Part shown: positions 36,941 through 45,089 of the stretch, piece after piece
How the letters are laid out: each line of letters opens with the position of its first letter
How positions within the stretch are numbered: the first letter of the stretch is position 1
Source of the DNA: Lachnospira pectinoschiza
Lineage (GTDB): Bacteria; Bacillota; Clostridia; Lachnospirales; Lachnospiraceae
Direction: 5' to 3'
NCBI RefSeq assembly: GCF_900103815.1
Contig: NZ_FNHZ01000001.1
Span: 186,001-250,000, forward strand
DNA: 64,000 bases
Program-made: the position numbers and the translations under genes
The notes under the pieces: model-generated
What the model was told of the DNA's origin: nothing
Seen by the model: only the letters and a program-made list of their open reading frames with translations
The model's database searches: none

Positions 36941-37786
36941 ATGGCAAAGAAACGTAAAGTTAACAATGACCTAGACCATATCTATAATTACAAGAATGAA
37001 TTAACTGAGCAACTTAGTGATATTACTAGATTGTTGAAGGAATCCAATAAAAGTATTGCTAGATATAAAGATAAAGATGATAAGAATCTATGTGTATATA
37101 GCTCTACAATAAAAGGAAAAGAGAATTATTACATATATGATAAGAGAACAAAAAAGAAAAGCTACGTAAAAAGAGAAGATGAGAAGAATCTTAAGAAGTA
37201 TATTCAAAGAGATTATGATTTAGCTGTTAATGATAAGTTAAAAAAGATACAGAATAGCTTATTAAGATTACTAAAGATCTATGATATTGAAGAAATCTAT
37301 AATACATATGAAGGCTTAAAGAAAAGTAAAAAGGAAATTGTTGTACCTATAATAAAGTCAAAAGAAGAATATATAGAGGAATGGTACAAACTACATCCAG
37401 CCATGCAAAATACATATCCACAAGATGGACAGTATAAGACAAATAATAATGAGTACGTAAGATCAAAGTCAGAGAAGATAATAGCTGATTTACTTTTCAA
37501 ATATAATATTCCATATGCATACGAACCTCGTCTAGAACTATCTAATTTTTCTACAGTTTATCCCGATTTTGCAGCATTAAATCTAAGAACAGGCCATACT
37601 TATTACTGGGAGCATTTAGGTCTTATTTCAGAATATGATTATGCCACTAAGAATTTTTCCAAGATACAAGACTATATAGGAAACGACTTATTTCCAGGTA
37701 AGGATTTAATTCTTAGTATGGAATCAGAAGGCGTAAATCTTGACGTTAAGACAGTTGAGAAAATGATTGAAAGTTATCTATTATGA
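36941..37786 (+). CDS. PD-(D/E)XK nuclease-like protein with coiled-coil N-terminus (paralogue 1)
   Basis: This 281-aa protein has a basic, coiled-coil-like N-terminal half (residues 1-130) and a C-terminal domain that looks like a PD-(D/E)XK nuclease. The candidate catalytic residues are E178 in RSKSEKIIADLL, D209 in VYPDFAALN and E224 in YYWEHLGL. The usual lysine after the last acid is not there (EHL in place of ExK); a lysine in ATKNFSKI may substitute. It has an AAAGGAG site. It is a clear paralogue of 49151-49951, with identical spacing between the acids (31 and 15 residues). It sits downstream of array 1. Function unknown; the nuclease call is by motif. Confidence 0.7.
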   Translation: MAKKRKVNNDLDHIYNYKNELTEQLSDITRLLKESNKSIARYKDKDDKNLCVYSSTIKGKENYYIYDKRTKKKSYVKREDEKNLKKYIQRDYDLAVNDKLKKIQNSLLRLLKIYDIEEIYNTYEGLKKSKKEIVVPIIKSKEEYIEEWYKLHPAMQNTYPQDGQYKTNNNEYVRSKSEKIIADLLFKYNIPYAYEPRLELSNFSTVYPDFAALNLRTGHTYYWEHLGLISEYDYATKNFSKIQDYIGNDLFPGKDLILSMESEGVNLDVKTVEKMIESYLL

Positions 37787-37895
37787 TAAGAGAAATAAAA
37801 TAATTTCATTTGCATTTTACATTAACTTTACTTTACAAAGATTATAGATTTTACTTTTCCTTTCTATTATATAGATGAAAGGAAGGTGAAGACAA

Positions 37896-38126
37896 ATGAC
37901 AATCTTATATAAGTTAGTAGACAAGAATCAATGGGATAGCCTAAAAAAGGCATATATTTTCCTAACAATTAATGTTCTAGTGTGGGCATTACTTGGTTTT
38001 TTAGTTTGGAAGATAATATTTAGTCATAGCTTAGAAGGTATTGATTGGATGATGTGCTTTACAGGTTATCCAGGATTCTTTGCAGGTTTCATTGGTGGTC
38101 TCATGACTCTTTATAATTTAAGTTAG
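37896..38126 (+). CDS. Small two-helix membrane protein
   Basis: This 76-aa protein has two hydrophobic segments (about residues 20-44 and 52-72) separated by a short polar loop, and no recognisable family motif. A GAAAGGAAGGTG site precedes the ATG, which supports real translation. It lies between the nuclease-like gene and the SstT-type symporter, with its own 109-bp upstream gap. Whether it belongs to either neighbour cannot be told. Confidence 0.6.
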   Translation: MTILYKLVDKNQWDSLKKAYIFLTINVLVWALLGFLVWKIIFSHSLEGIDWMMCFTGYPGFFAGFIGGLMTLYNLS

Positions 38127-38310
38127 AGTCCGCGCTAAAAAAACAAATATCCGTAGTAGACTTACAAAAGAGGCGGAAAGTCCGCTAGAGAAATACAAGT
38201 GTGCTCCCTATAAAGAAAAATTTTACTTTTTCTATTTACTTTAATGGGTTGAATTGTTAAAATTGTGACTAATCAGACCTTGAGGAAGGTAAAAATGATT
38301 GGAGGAACAC

Positions 38311-39564
38311 ATGAAACTTATTAACGCATATAATAAGATAAGTCTTATTATTAGAATTCTTTGCGGCTTATTGCTAGGTGTCATCCTAGGATTGGCCTTT
38401 GATAATTTGGCAGTAGTAACTTTACTAGGTACAGTATTCGTAAGTGCCTTAAAGGCTATTGCACCAATTCTTGTATTCGTACTTGTAATATCAGCTCTTG
38501 CAGGAGGTAATGATAAACTAGATAGACGATTTGGACTAGTTATTGCATTTTACCTTGTAAGTACATTGTTAGCATCAGTGGTAGCTGTGGTTGCAAGTTA
38601 CATTTTCCCACAGACAATTAAGCTCAGCGAAGCAGCTGAGGCAGAACTTGTACCTACAGGAGTAGGGGAAGTTTTATCTAATTTAGTAACTAATATGGTT
38701 TCCAATCCAATTGCATCAATTGTGGATGCTAATTATATTGGAATTCTTTTCTGGGCTGTACTTTTAGGCCTTGTGGCTAAGAAAGTTGCAAGCGCAGAAA
38801 CTAAGAAGGTGATGGAAGATTTTGCTAACATAGTTTCTATGGCGGTTAGATGGATAATTAATATGGCGCCATTTGGAATTATGGGACTTGTTTATGCAAA
38901 TGTTTCGACTAATGGACTTTCAATCTTTACAGATTATGGTAGATTGTTAGCTCTTTTAGTTGGATGTATGTTAGTAGTTGCATTAGTAGTTGATCCGCTA
39001 ATTGCAGCAATTGCTCTTCGTACTAATCCATATCCATTAATCATTAGATGTTTAAGAGAGTCAGGAATGACAGCCTTCTTTACAAGAAGTTCAGCAGCTA
39101 ATATTCCTGTAAATATGGAATTATGTAGAAAGCTTGGAATGGATAGAGAAATGTATGCGGTTTCTATTCCACTAGGTGCAACAATTAATATGGATGGTGC
39201 AGCTATTACAATAGCTGTTATGTCCCTTGCTGCAGCTAATACAGTTGGAATTCATGTTTCGATCTTTACAGCCTTAATTTTAGCCTTTATTGCAACTCTT
39301 GCAGCATGTGGTGCATCTGGAGTAGCAGGAGGTTCGCTATTATTAATACCAATGGCTTGTTCACTTTTTGGAGTAAGTGCAGATGTAGCAATGCAGGTTG
39401 TAGCAGTTGGTTTTATTATAGGTGTAATTCAGGATTCAGTTGAAACTGCCCTTAATTCTGCAGGTGATGTAATGTTTGCTGCAACAGCTGAATATGCCCA
39501 GTGGAAAAGAGAAGGTAAATCCCTTCCAACATTCCTTGGTGGTGAAACTCAGGTAGAAATATAA
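38311..39564 (+). CDS. sstT: Serine/threonine:Na+ symporter, SstT-like (DAACS family)
   Basis: This 417-aa membrane protein is a dicarboxylate/amino acid:cation symporter of the SstT branch. Typical segments are the re-entrant loop FTRSSAANIPVNMELCRKLGM (R-S-S-A rather than the serine-rich loop of GltP), IPLGATINMDGAAITIAV with the NMDG cation site, and the C-terminal QDSVETALNSAGDVMFAA. Length fits SstT (about 400-415 aa). I start at 38311, after ATTGGAGGA; a TTG at 38299 overlaps that site. It is a single gene followed by a terminator. Confidence 0.9.
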   Translation: MKLINAYNKISLIIRILCGLLLGVILGLAFDNLAVVTLLGTVFVSALKAIAPILVFVLVISALAGGNDKLDRRFGLVIAFYLVSTLLASVVAVVASYIFPQTIKLSEAAEAELVPTGVGEVLSNLVTNMVSNPIASIVDANYIGILFWAVLLGLVAKKVASAETKKVMEDFANIVSMAVRWIINMAPFGIMGLVYANVSTNGLSIFTDYGRLLALLVGCMLVVALVVDPLIAAIALRTNPYPLIIRCLRESGMTAFFTRSSAANIPVNMELCRKLGMDREMYAVSIPLGATINMDGAAITIAVMSLAAANTVGIHVSIFTALILAFIATLAACGASGVAGGSLLLIPMACSLFGVSADVAMQVVAVGFIIGVIQDSVETALNSAGDVMFAATAEYAQWKREGKSLPTFLGGETQVEI

Positions 39565-39582
39565 TAATAAATAGTAAAAAAC

Positions 39583-39638
39583 AAGCCGATGAAAAGTATT
39601 TTGTAATTTAAAAATGCTTTTTCATTGGCTTATTTTTA
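39583..39638 (+). terminator. Terminator after sstT
   Basis: AAGCCGATGAAAAGTATTTT pairs with the later AAAATGCTTTTTCATTGGCTT (two mismatches/GU), followed by ATTTTT. Confidence 0.85.
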
Positions 39639-39646
39639 TATATAAG

Positions 39647-39670
39647 TATAAAGTACTACTTTACTTTATA
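39647..39670 (+). promoter_or_regulatory. Palindrome upstream of the bacteriocin operon
   Basis: TATAAAGTA and TACTTTATA form perfect 9-bp arms with a 6-bp spacer, about 96 bp before the bacteriocin ATG. It is a candidate operator for this operon. Confidence 0.5.
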
Positions 39671-39765
39671 TATTAACAGTCTTACAATGAAGCTAGATAG
39701 AAACATTGTTAAGTAATAAACAATGTTGGGGCGTGAGGAAAATATTATTTAATGGGGGTATCAAT

Positions 39766-40103
39766 ATGAAAAAAGAATTTTAGCAATTGTATTAGTAGTA
39801 ATTATGTCATTTAGCGGAACAAATATGATTTATGCAAGAGATTTTAGAGTTTCAAGTGCAGGACATGATTTTAATGGTAAATGGGAAGAGAAAGCACTAT
39901 TTGGAAACGGAAGTAAATTAGTTTATGGCTATAATACATTTTTAATAAATGAAGATTATTCACACTCAAATTGTAAGTATTCACAAGCATATTTAATAAA
40001 CGCAAATGGAACATTTAGGGCAAATGCGGCATTAACAACAACATGGTCTAAAATTGAAGTTACACATGCAGGGAATTTCATCTATTATGGAGTAACTTAT
40101 TAG
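39766..40103 (+). pseudogene. Lactococcin-972-type bacteriocin, frameshifted in the signal peptide
   Basis: The ATG at 39766 has a strong GGGGG ribosome-binding site but meets a stop after five codons. One extra A in the run of six at 39769-39774 would restore a perfect signal peptide (MKKRILAIVLVVIMSFSG...YA) fused to the frame that runs to 40103. The mature part resembles the lactococcin 972 family (WEEKALFGNG, SYSQAYLINANGTFRANAALTT-like region). The first in-frame ATG without the extra base, at 39804, lacks a ribosome-binding site. The operon context (DUF1430-type membrane protein plus ABC ATPase) supports the family. The lesion could be real, a phase-variable tract, or an assembly error. 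Confidence 0.8.
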
Positions 40104-40119
40104 GAAATGGGGCTGTAGT

Positions 40120-40686
40120 ATGAAAAAAGATAGGAAAGAAAAAATTAAAAGAATACTTCATAGTAAAGCATTTATTTTATGTTTTACATTTCTTTTTTTG
40201 ATACTAAGTACATTAAGTATAGCTTGGTATTATGGAAAGTATAAACCATTTCATAAATATTATGTATTGATGGAAAAGAGTCCTTATTTTACGGGAACAA
40301 AGGGGCAACCTTATAATAAAGATAATGCTGTTTGGGATGGAGAAAAATATACTTTAAGTGTATGTATGCCAGCATATTTATTATGGGCCGATGGAAATTT
40401 AGCAATATCTTCACCAATGGAACTTGTTGGACCAGATCCAGAAAATCCTGGGAAGATGATGTATGTAATGGGAGATCATGGCTTGATAATTTGGCTAGAA
40501 GATTTTACAGGAAATATAAAGGAACTTGGGGTAATACTAGATGGCAGACAAATATATCTAGAAGATAGTAGAACAGCAAGATATGAAGAGTATCAACCTT
40601 ATGTAGATGAAAACACAGATAAAATAGATATATTATTTAGAAAGGCGGAAGACTTATGGGGATTAGAGATGCCTTGGAAAGAATAG
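40120..40686 (+). CDS. Membrane-anchored extracytoplasmic protein of the bacteriocin operon
   Basis: This 188-aa protein has a basic N-terminus, one transmembrane helix (residues 17-39) and an extracytoplasmic domain of about 145 residues rich in aromatic and acidic residues (VWDGEKYTLSVCMPAYLLWADGN). I recognise no family. It follows the bacteriocin by 16 bp with a GGGG site and overlaps the next gene by 31 bp in another frame, so it belongs to the operon. Lactococcin 972 operons are usually described with only the immunity membrane protein and ATPase, so this is an additional component, possibly involved in immunity or maturation. Confidence 0.7.
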   Translation: MKKDRKEKIKRILHSKAFILCFTFLFLILSTLSIAWYYGKYKPFHKYYVLMEKSPYFTGTKGQPYNKDNAVWDGEKYTLSVCMPAYLLWADGNLAISSPMELVGPDPENPGKMMYVMGDHGLIIWLEDFTGNIKELGVILDGRQIYLEDSRTARYEEYQPYVDENTDKIDILFRKAEDLWGLEMPWKE

Positions 40687-42560
40687 TAAATATCATTTTG
40701 ATTTTTATGATAGTTTGTTTGGGATTTGTTATGAGATGCGAATTGTTTCATATAACAATTTATGATTCTATATATAGCAAATTTGGAAGCATGAAAATTG
40801 ACTACAATGAAGATCAATTAAGCGAACTAAAGCAAGATTTGATTAATTTATCAAATGAGGGAAATTGGATTTGTTATCCCGTCTTTGAAAAAGAAAGCGA
40901 ATTGGAGACCAAGCTTTCAATCTATGTTAATTCAGATGAAGCAAAAAATTATTTTATAAAGAAAACCTCCTTAAAAGAAAGAAAATATAAGTCATTGTTG
41001 AATGGAAATTTGTCCATTATTTACAAAAATATGGATGAGCTATCTATAGACGAAATTAGTTCAAACAACAGTTTTCTTATCTTAAATAACAGCAAAGAAA
41101 CGAAAAAAATCTTATCAGAAAAATATGAAACAATAAGCCAAGGTAAAAGCCTAATTAATGAAAATGATATGATAATAATTGTTTGGACTTTAATTGGTAT
41201 TATGATATTAATAATAAGTTTAATTACAGTTTTTAGAAGAAAGAAAAGCATTATTTTACGTGCAGTTTATGGTGAAAATTTAAAGGAAATAGTTATTAAG
41301 TCTTTTTTGTTGGATTTAATAATATATGAATTGATTTACATTGTAGCAAAATTATTTGTGTTTAAATTTATATCAGGTGATTACAGGGCAATATTAGCTT
41401 TTTGTATATATCAAATATGTGTTATATTAGCAGCTTTATGCAATTTCCTTTTGTTAAAAATGAATATTAAGGCGGTGTTTTCTAATATAAATGACAATAA
41501 AAATGCACTTATGTTTTTATATTTCATAAAATTGTTAGCATTTTCGTTAGTAGTTTTTAGCCTTGCAACAAACATTTCATCAATTGGTAAAAATACATTT
41601 AAAACTGCACAAAAGAAGCAGATAGAAAGCATAAAAGATGATGTTTTCATTACAGATACATCACTTAATTTTATTGATTATGATGTATGGGATGTGTTAA
41701 ATGAGTCTGATTTAAACATAAAATTATGTATGAAAATAAATGATGGGAAATACCCATATATTATTGTAAATGAATCTGCAATAGATTTGTTGCCAGATAA
41801 TATAAAGCAACTGATAAGTGAAAATCAAAATGAGGAATCGGATTGTTTGATTATTCATAGTAAAAAAAAGACAATTTTCATACCTGAAGTTGAAGGGATT
41901 ATGTCCATGAACGAATTGGATGACTTTAGTTTAGAGGAGCTAGAGTATAGCCAAAATATTTCTATGCTTTGTATTGGCAACAGTCAATATAATCGTTTTG
42001 AAAATGTGTCTAATCCTACAATTATATATTTAAAGGGAACTGTTGATATTCCTAAGCAAATGTACGCTGCTAATAGGACTGTAATTTATGGACATTCTAA
42101 AGAAGAGATAGAAAATCTTTTAGGGGATAGCCAGTATAAAGACAGCTTAATTATATCTAAAGTAGGGGATATTTACGATTATCAGATGAGCTTTATAAAG
42201 CGATTGGTTTCATTTTTAGCATCGCTATGTGTGCTTGTAATCATTTTGGAATTGGTAATGATTATTCAAATGTTAGGCCTTGAATTTAGAGAATACGCAA
42301 TGGAGCATGCAGTAAAAGAAATGCTTGGTTTAAGTTTCTTTGAAAGAAATAAATATCTGCTTTTAAAGATGAATATTGGAAATGTTTTGGCAATATTGGT
42401 GGCTATAGGAATAGGAGTTGCTACAGGAATTTTTAGTATAATTACGACAATTATTATAGGCCTTATATTAGATATTATTGAAAATGTAATCATTGCTTTA
42501 TTTATTATAAGGCAGGAGAAAATATCTATGGTAAAGACTTTGAAAGGGGGATGCTTGTGA
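40656..42560 (+). CDS. Bacteriocin-associated integral membrane protein (DUF1430-like permease)
   Basis: This 634-aa protein has about seven hydrophobic segments: one near the N-terminus, a group at about 165-310, and three at about 515-630, with a large extracytoplasmic part between. The layout is that of the putative immunity/export permeases of lactococcin 972 operons, which end in an FtsX-like core. It overlaps the ATPase gene by 4 bp (GTGA). Together they would form an ABC transporter that exports the bacteriocin or protects the cell from it. The start at 40656 has GGCGGAAG upstream; later starts are possible. Confidence 0.78.
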   Translation: MGIRDALERIVNIILIFMIVCLGFVMRCELFHITIYDSIYSKFGSMKIDYNEDQLSELKQDLINLSNEGNWICYPVFEKESELETKLSIYVNSDEAKNYFIKKTSLKERKYKSLLNGNLSIIYKNMDELSIDEISSNNSFLILNNSKETKKILSEKYETISQGKSLINENDMIIIVWTLIGIMILIISLITVFRRKKSIILRAVYGENLKEIVIKSFLLDLIIYELIYIVAKLFVFKFISGDYRAILAFCIYQICVILAALCNFLLLKMNIKAVFSNINDNKNALMFLYFIKLLAFSLVVFSLATNISSIGKNTFKTAQKKQIESIKDDVFITDTSLNFIDYDVWDVLNESDLNIKLCMKINDGKYPYIIVNESAIDLLPDNIKQLISENQNEESDCLIIHSKKKTIFIPEVEGIMSMNELDDFSLEELEYSQNISMLCIGNSQYNRFENVSNPTIIYLKGTVDIPKQMYAANRTVIYGHSKEEIENLLGDSQYKDSLIISKVGDIYDYQMSFIKRLVSFLASLCVLVIILELVMIIQMLGLEFREYAMEHAVKEMLGLSFFERNKYLLLKMNIGNVLAILVAIGIGVATGIFSIITTIIIGLILDIIENVIIALFIIRQEKISMVKTLKGGCL

Positions 42561-43162
42561 TTAAAATAGAAAACTTATCTAAGTCTTTTGGAGAAAAAAA
42601 GCTTTTTGAAGGTTTAAATGAGACAATAGAGGATGGAAGTTTTGTAGTGGTTTCAGGTAAAAGTGGTTGTGGCAAGTCTACATTTTTAAATATCCTTGGA
42701 AATCTTGAAAAACATGACACCGGACGAATACTAATAGATGATGAAGAAATTGAAAAAATTGGACATGCCAGGTATTTAAGAGACTATGTAAGCTTCCTTT
42801 TTCAAAACTTTGCCTTAATAGAAAATAAGACCGTTAAGCAAAATCTTAGCATTATAAAAAAGAAGAATAGGTCTGGTATAAGTATTAAAGAAGCACTAGA
42901 AAGAGTAGGTATGCTCGATAAGTTAAATACTAAAGTTTATAAGCTATCAGGTGGTGAGCAGCAAAGAGTAGCTCTTGCTAGGGTCTTATTAAAGAAAAGT
43001 AAAATAGTTCTTGCAGATGAACCAACCGGTTCTCTTGATGAGGAAAATGCAAGAATAGTAATAGATATTTTGAAAAAATTGTCAGAGGAAGGGAAAACTG
43101 TGATTATGGTAAGTCATAATAAGGACTATTTAAAAGAAGCTAGTAAGGTGATTTATTTATAA
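42557..43162 (+). CDS. ABC transporter ATP-binding protein of the bacteriocin operon
   Basis: This 201-aa ATPase shows Walker A SGKSGCGKS near residue 35, signature LSGGEQQR near 134, Walker [15 protein letters not shown] and the switch histidine in VSHNKDY. It is a MacB/LolD-type subunit, the partner class for FtsX-like permeases. I prefer the GTG at 42557, which overlaps the permease stop and is properly spaced from AAGGGGG; an ATG at 42551 is too close to that site. It is the last gene of the bacteriocin operon. Confidence 0.9.
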   Translation: MIKIENLSKSFGEKKLFEGLNETIEDGSFVVVSGKSGCGKSTFLNILGNLEKHDTGRILIDDEEIEKIGHARYLRDYVSFLFQNFALIENKTVKQNLSIIKKKNRSGISIKEALERVGMLDKLNTKVYKLSGGEQQRVALARVLLKKSKIVLADEPTGSLDEENARIVIDILKKLSEEGKTVIMVSHNKDYLKEASKVIYL

Positions 43163-43180
43163 ATGATAATAAGAATTGCA

Positions 43181-43235
43181 TACCCTCTTTATAGATGTTA
43201 ATATGAAAGAAGATTTAACATTTTTAAAGAGGGTA
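43181..43235 (+). promoter_or_regulatory. Long hairpin burying the response-regulator ribosome-binding site
   Basis: TACCCTCTTTA (43181-43191) pairs perfectly with TAAAGAGGGTA (43225-43235), and inside it ATGTTAA pairs with TTAACAT, with symmetrical 3-nt bulges. The AGAGGG in the right arm is the ribosome-binding site of the ATG at 43241. If transcribed, the RNA would block translation; if not, this is a large operator. Confidence 0.75.
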
Positions 43236-43240
43236 ATTTT

Positions 43241-43909
43241 ATGTCAAAAATTCTTTTAGTTGAAGATGATACAAGCATCATTGCCTCTCTAGGTCAGTAC
43301 CTTGAAAGTGAGGGCTTTCAGCTAAAAAGCGTTAATGGCCAAAGAGATGCAATTGAAATTATAAATAAAGAGGCCTTTGATATAGTTTTGTTAGACCTTT
43401 CCCTTGCGGATGGCAACGGCTATGGGGTTTGTTTAGAGATTAAGAAAATGCTAGACATACCGGTAATTTTTCTAACTGCCTCTGGAGATGAAAGTAGCGT
43501 AGTTGCTGGCTTTGAAATGGGGGCTGATGATTATATTCCTAAGCCTTTCCGCCCGCGTGAGCTAGTCTCTAGAATTAAAAATGTACTAAGGCGTTACAAT
43601 AAGAAAAGCAACGTAACTCTTATTGAGGATTTGAAGGTGGATTTAGATAAGGGCCAGGTATCTAGAGAAGGAGAAGAAATATATCTCTCTGCTCTAGAGT
43701 ATCGATTGTTGGTCATTTTTATTCAAAACAGAGGAATACTGTTATCAAGAAATAAGCTACTTGATGATATCTGGGATATTGCAGGAGACTTTGTAAATGA
43801 CAACACCCTAACGGTCTATATTAAAAGACTTAGGGAGAAGATAGAGAAAGATCCGGCAAATCCTAGCATTATAAAGACCGTACGTGGTAGAGGATATAGG
43901 ATGGATTAG
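43241..43909 (+). CDS. OmpR family response regulator (Bce-like module)
   Basis: This 222-aa protein has a receiver domain with the phospho-acceptor aspartate in FDIVLLDLSLADGNG (about D53), the switch threonine in FLTASGD and the lysine in IPKPFRPREL, followed by an OmpR winged-helix domain (NDNTLTVYIKRLREKIEKD, RGRGYRMD). It pairs with the kinase 31 bp downstream and probably controls the ABC transporter at 45090-48382. The inverted repeat at 44965-45019 is a plausible binding site. Translation may be gated by the hairpin over its ribosome-binding site. Confidence 0.95.
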   Translation: MSKILLVEDDTSIIASLGQYLESEGFQLKSVNGQRDAIEIINKEAFDIVLLDLSLADGNGYGVCLEIKKMLDIPVIFLTASGDESSVVAGFEMGADDYIPKPFRPRELVSRIKNVLRRYNKKSNVTLIEDLKVDLDKGQVSREGEEIYLSALEYRLLVIFIQNRGILLSRNKLLDDIWDIAGDFVNDNTLTVYIKRLREKIEKDPANPSIIKTVRGRGYRMD

Positions 43910-43940
43910 TATACAGAATGCTTAAAGGGTGGAGTTGCTT

Positions 43941-44963
43941 ATGATAAGAAATAAAGAATTTAGATTATTGTTATTGTGGAATTGCTTTGCAATAGTGTTA
44001 ATAACTGTGATACTTTTTATCTTTGATGTGAATAAAATATCTTTCGTTTTAGTTTTGGGAGTTTTGTTGCTAGTTGATATAGTGACATATTTTTATGAAA
44101 AAAGAAGATATAGAGAAATTGCTAAATTATCGGAGATGATAAGTAAAGTGCTTAATGGTGATGATGGCATCGACTTTACAAGCTGTAATGAAGGGGAACT
44201 TGCCATTCTTTCAAGCGAAATTTCCAAGATGACTTCTAATTTAAGAGATAAGTCCAATAAGTTACTTGAGGATAAGGTGGAGCTAGCTAACAGTATTTAT
44301 GACATTTCCCACCAGCTTAGAACGCCTCTTACTTCTATGAATATTGTGACAGATATGTTGTCATCTGATGACTTGATTGAAGAAAAACGACATGAGCATG
44401 TAAGGGAGTTAAAGTCCTCTCTTAAAAGAATCGATTGGCTCATTGAGTCTCTTCTTAAGATTTCAAAAATCGATGCTAAGACAGCTAAGTTTGAAATAAA
44501 GGAAATTAGGATGTCCGATTTAATCAAAAAATCTCTAGAGGATTTTAGGATTGTTATGGAGCTAAAGGACATTTCCCTAAACTATAAAGAGGAAGATTTT
44601 AGCCTAAACTTAGATTTGGATTGGAGCGTTGAGGCCATTGCAAATCTAATTAAGAATTGCCTTGAACACACAGAAGCTGGCGGTAGTTTAACTATTGATA
44701 CTAGTGACAATGCGATTTATAGCCAGATTCTAGTAAAGGACTCCGGAGAAGGATTTGTAAAAAAGGACATTCCATATCTCTTTGATAGATTTTATAAGGG
44801 TGAAAATGCATCAAAGAATAGCATAGGTATAGGCCTAGCCCTTGCGCGTTCAGTAATTGTGGCTCAAAATGGTACAATTCAGGCTAGTAACATTTACAAT
44901 CATGAAACGGGGGAAGTGCTTGGAGCTTGCTTTGATGTGAGATTTTATAAAAGCGTTGTGTAA
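43941..44963 (+). CDS. Intramembrane-sensing histidine kinase (BceS-like)
   Basis: This 340-aa kinase has two transmembrane helices (about residues 9-25 and 32-50) with only a few residues between them, so it has no external sensor and fits the intramembrane-sensing class that reads its stimulus through an ABC transporter. H124 in YDISHQLRTPLTSM is the phosphorylation site. The ATPase part has N and G boxes (LIKNCLEHT, DSGEGFVKKDIPYLFDRFYKG, GIGLALARSV). The ATG at 43941 follows GGTGGAG; a GTG at 43929 is upstream. It forms a unit with the regulator before it and the transporter after it. Confidence 0.93.
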   Translation: MIRNKEFRLLLLWNCFAIVLITVILFIFDVNKISFVLVLGVLLLVDIVTYFYEKRRYREIAKLSEMISKVLNGDDGIDFTSCNEGELAILSSEISKMTSNLRDKSNKLLEDKVELANSIYDISHQLRTPLTSMNIVTDMLSSDDLIEEKRHEHVRELKSSLKRIDWLIESLLKISKIDAKTAKFEIKEIRMSDLIKKSLEDFRIVMELKDISLNYKEEDFSLNLDLDWSVEAIANLIKNCLEHTEAGGSLTIDTSDNAIYSQILVKDSGEGFVKKDIPYLFDRFYKGENASKNSIGIGLALARSVIVAQNGTIQASNIYNHETGEVLGACFDVRFYKSVV

Positions 44964-44964
44964 T

Positions 44965-45019
44965 AAAATGACACTTAAGTGACAGAATTAATTTTAAATT
45001 GTCATTTAGGTGTCATTTT
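44965..45019 (+). promoter_or_regulatory. Inverted repeat upstream of the ABC transporter genes
   Basis: AAAATGACACTTAAGTGACA (44965-44984) is matched on the other strand by TGTCATTTAGGTGTCATTTT (45000-45019) with two mismatches. It begins two bases after the kinase stop and lies 70 bp before the ATPase gene. Its placement suggests a response-regulator operator, and it could also act as a weak terminator. Confidence 0.6.
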
Positions 45020-45089
45020 AGTTTGTTATTCTATTTGTGAATTGATGAAAGACTTAAGTTTTTAAAAGTGTATTAGTAAGGAGATAACA

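Noticed and set aside
38127-38310. T-box or other amino-acid riboswitch before sstT
   Set aside because: No T-box sequence, antiterminator or terminator is present; only a small GCGGA/TCCGC hairpin is seen.
40332-40568. 78-codon plus-strand frame inside the 188-aa gene
   Set aside because: It lies wholly within a gene with a better ribosome-binding site and coding pattern and has no start signal of its own.
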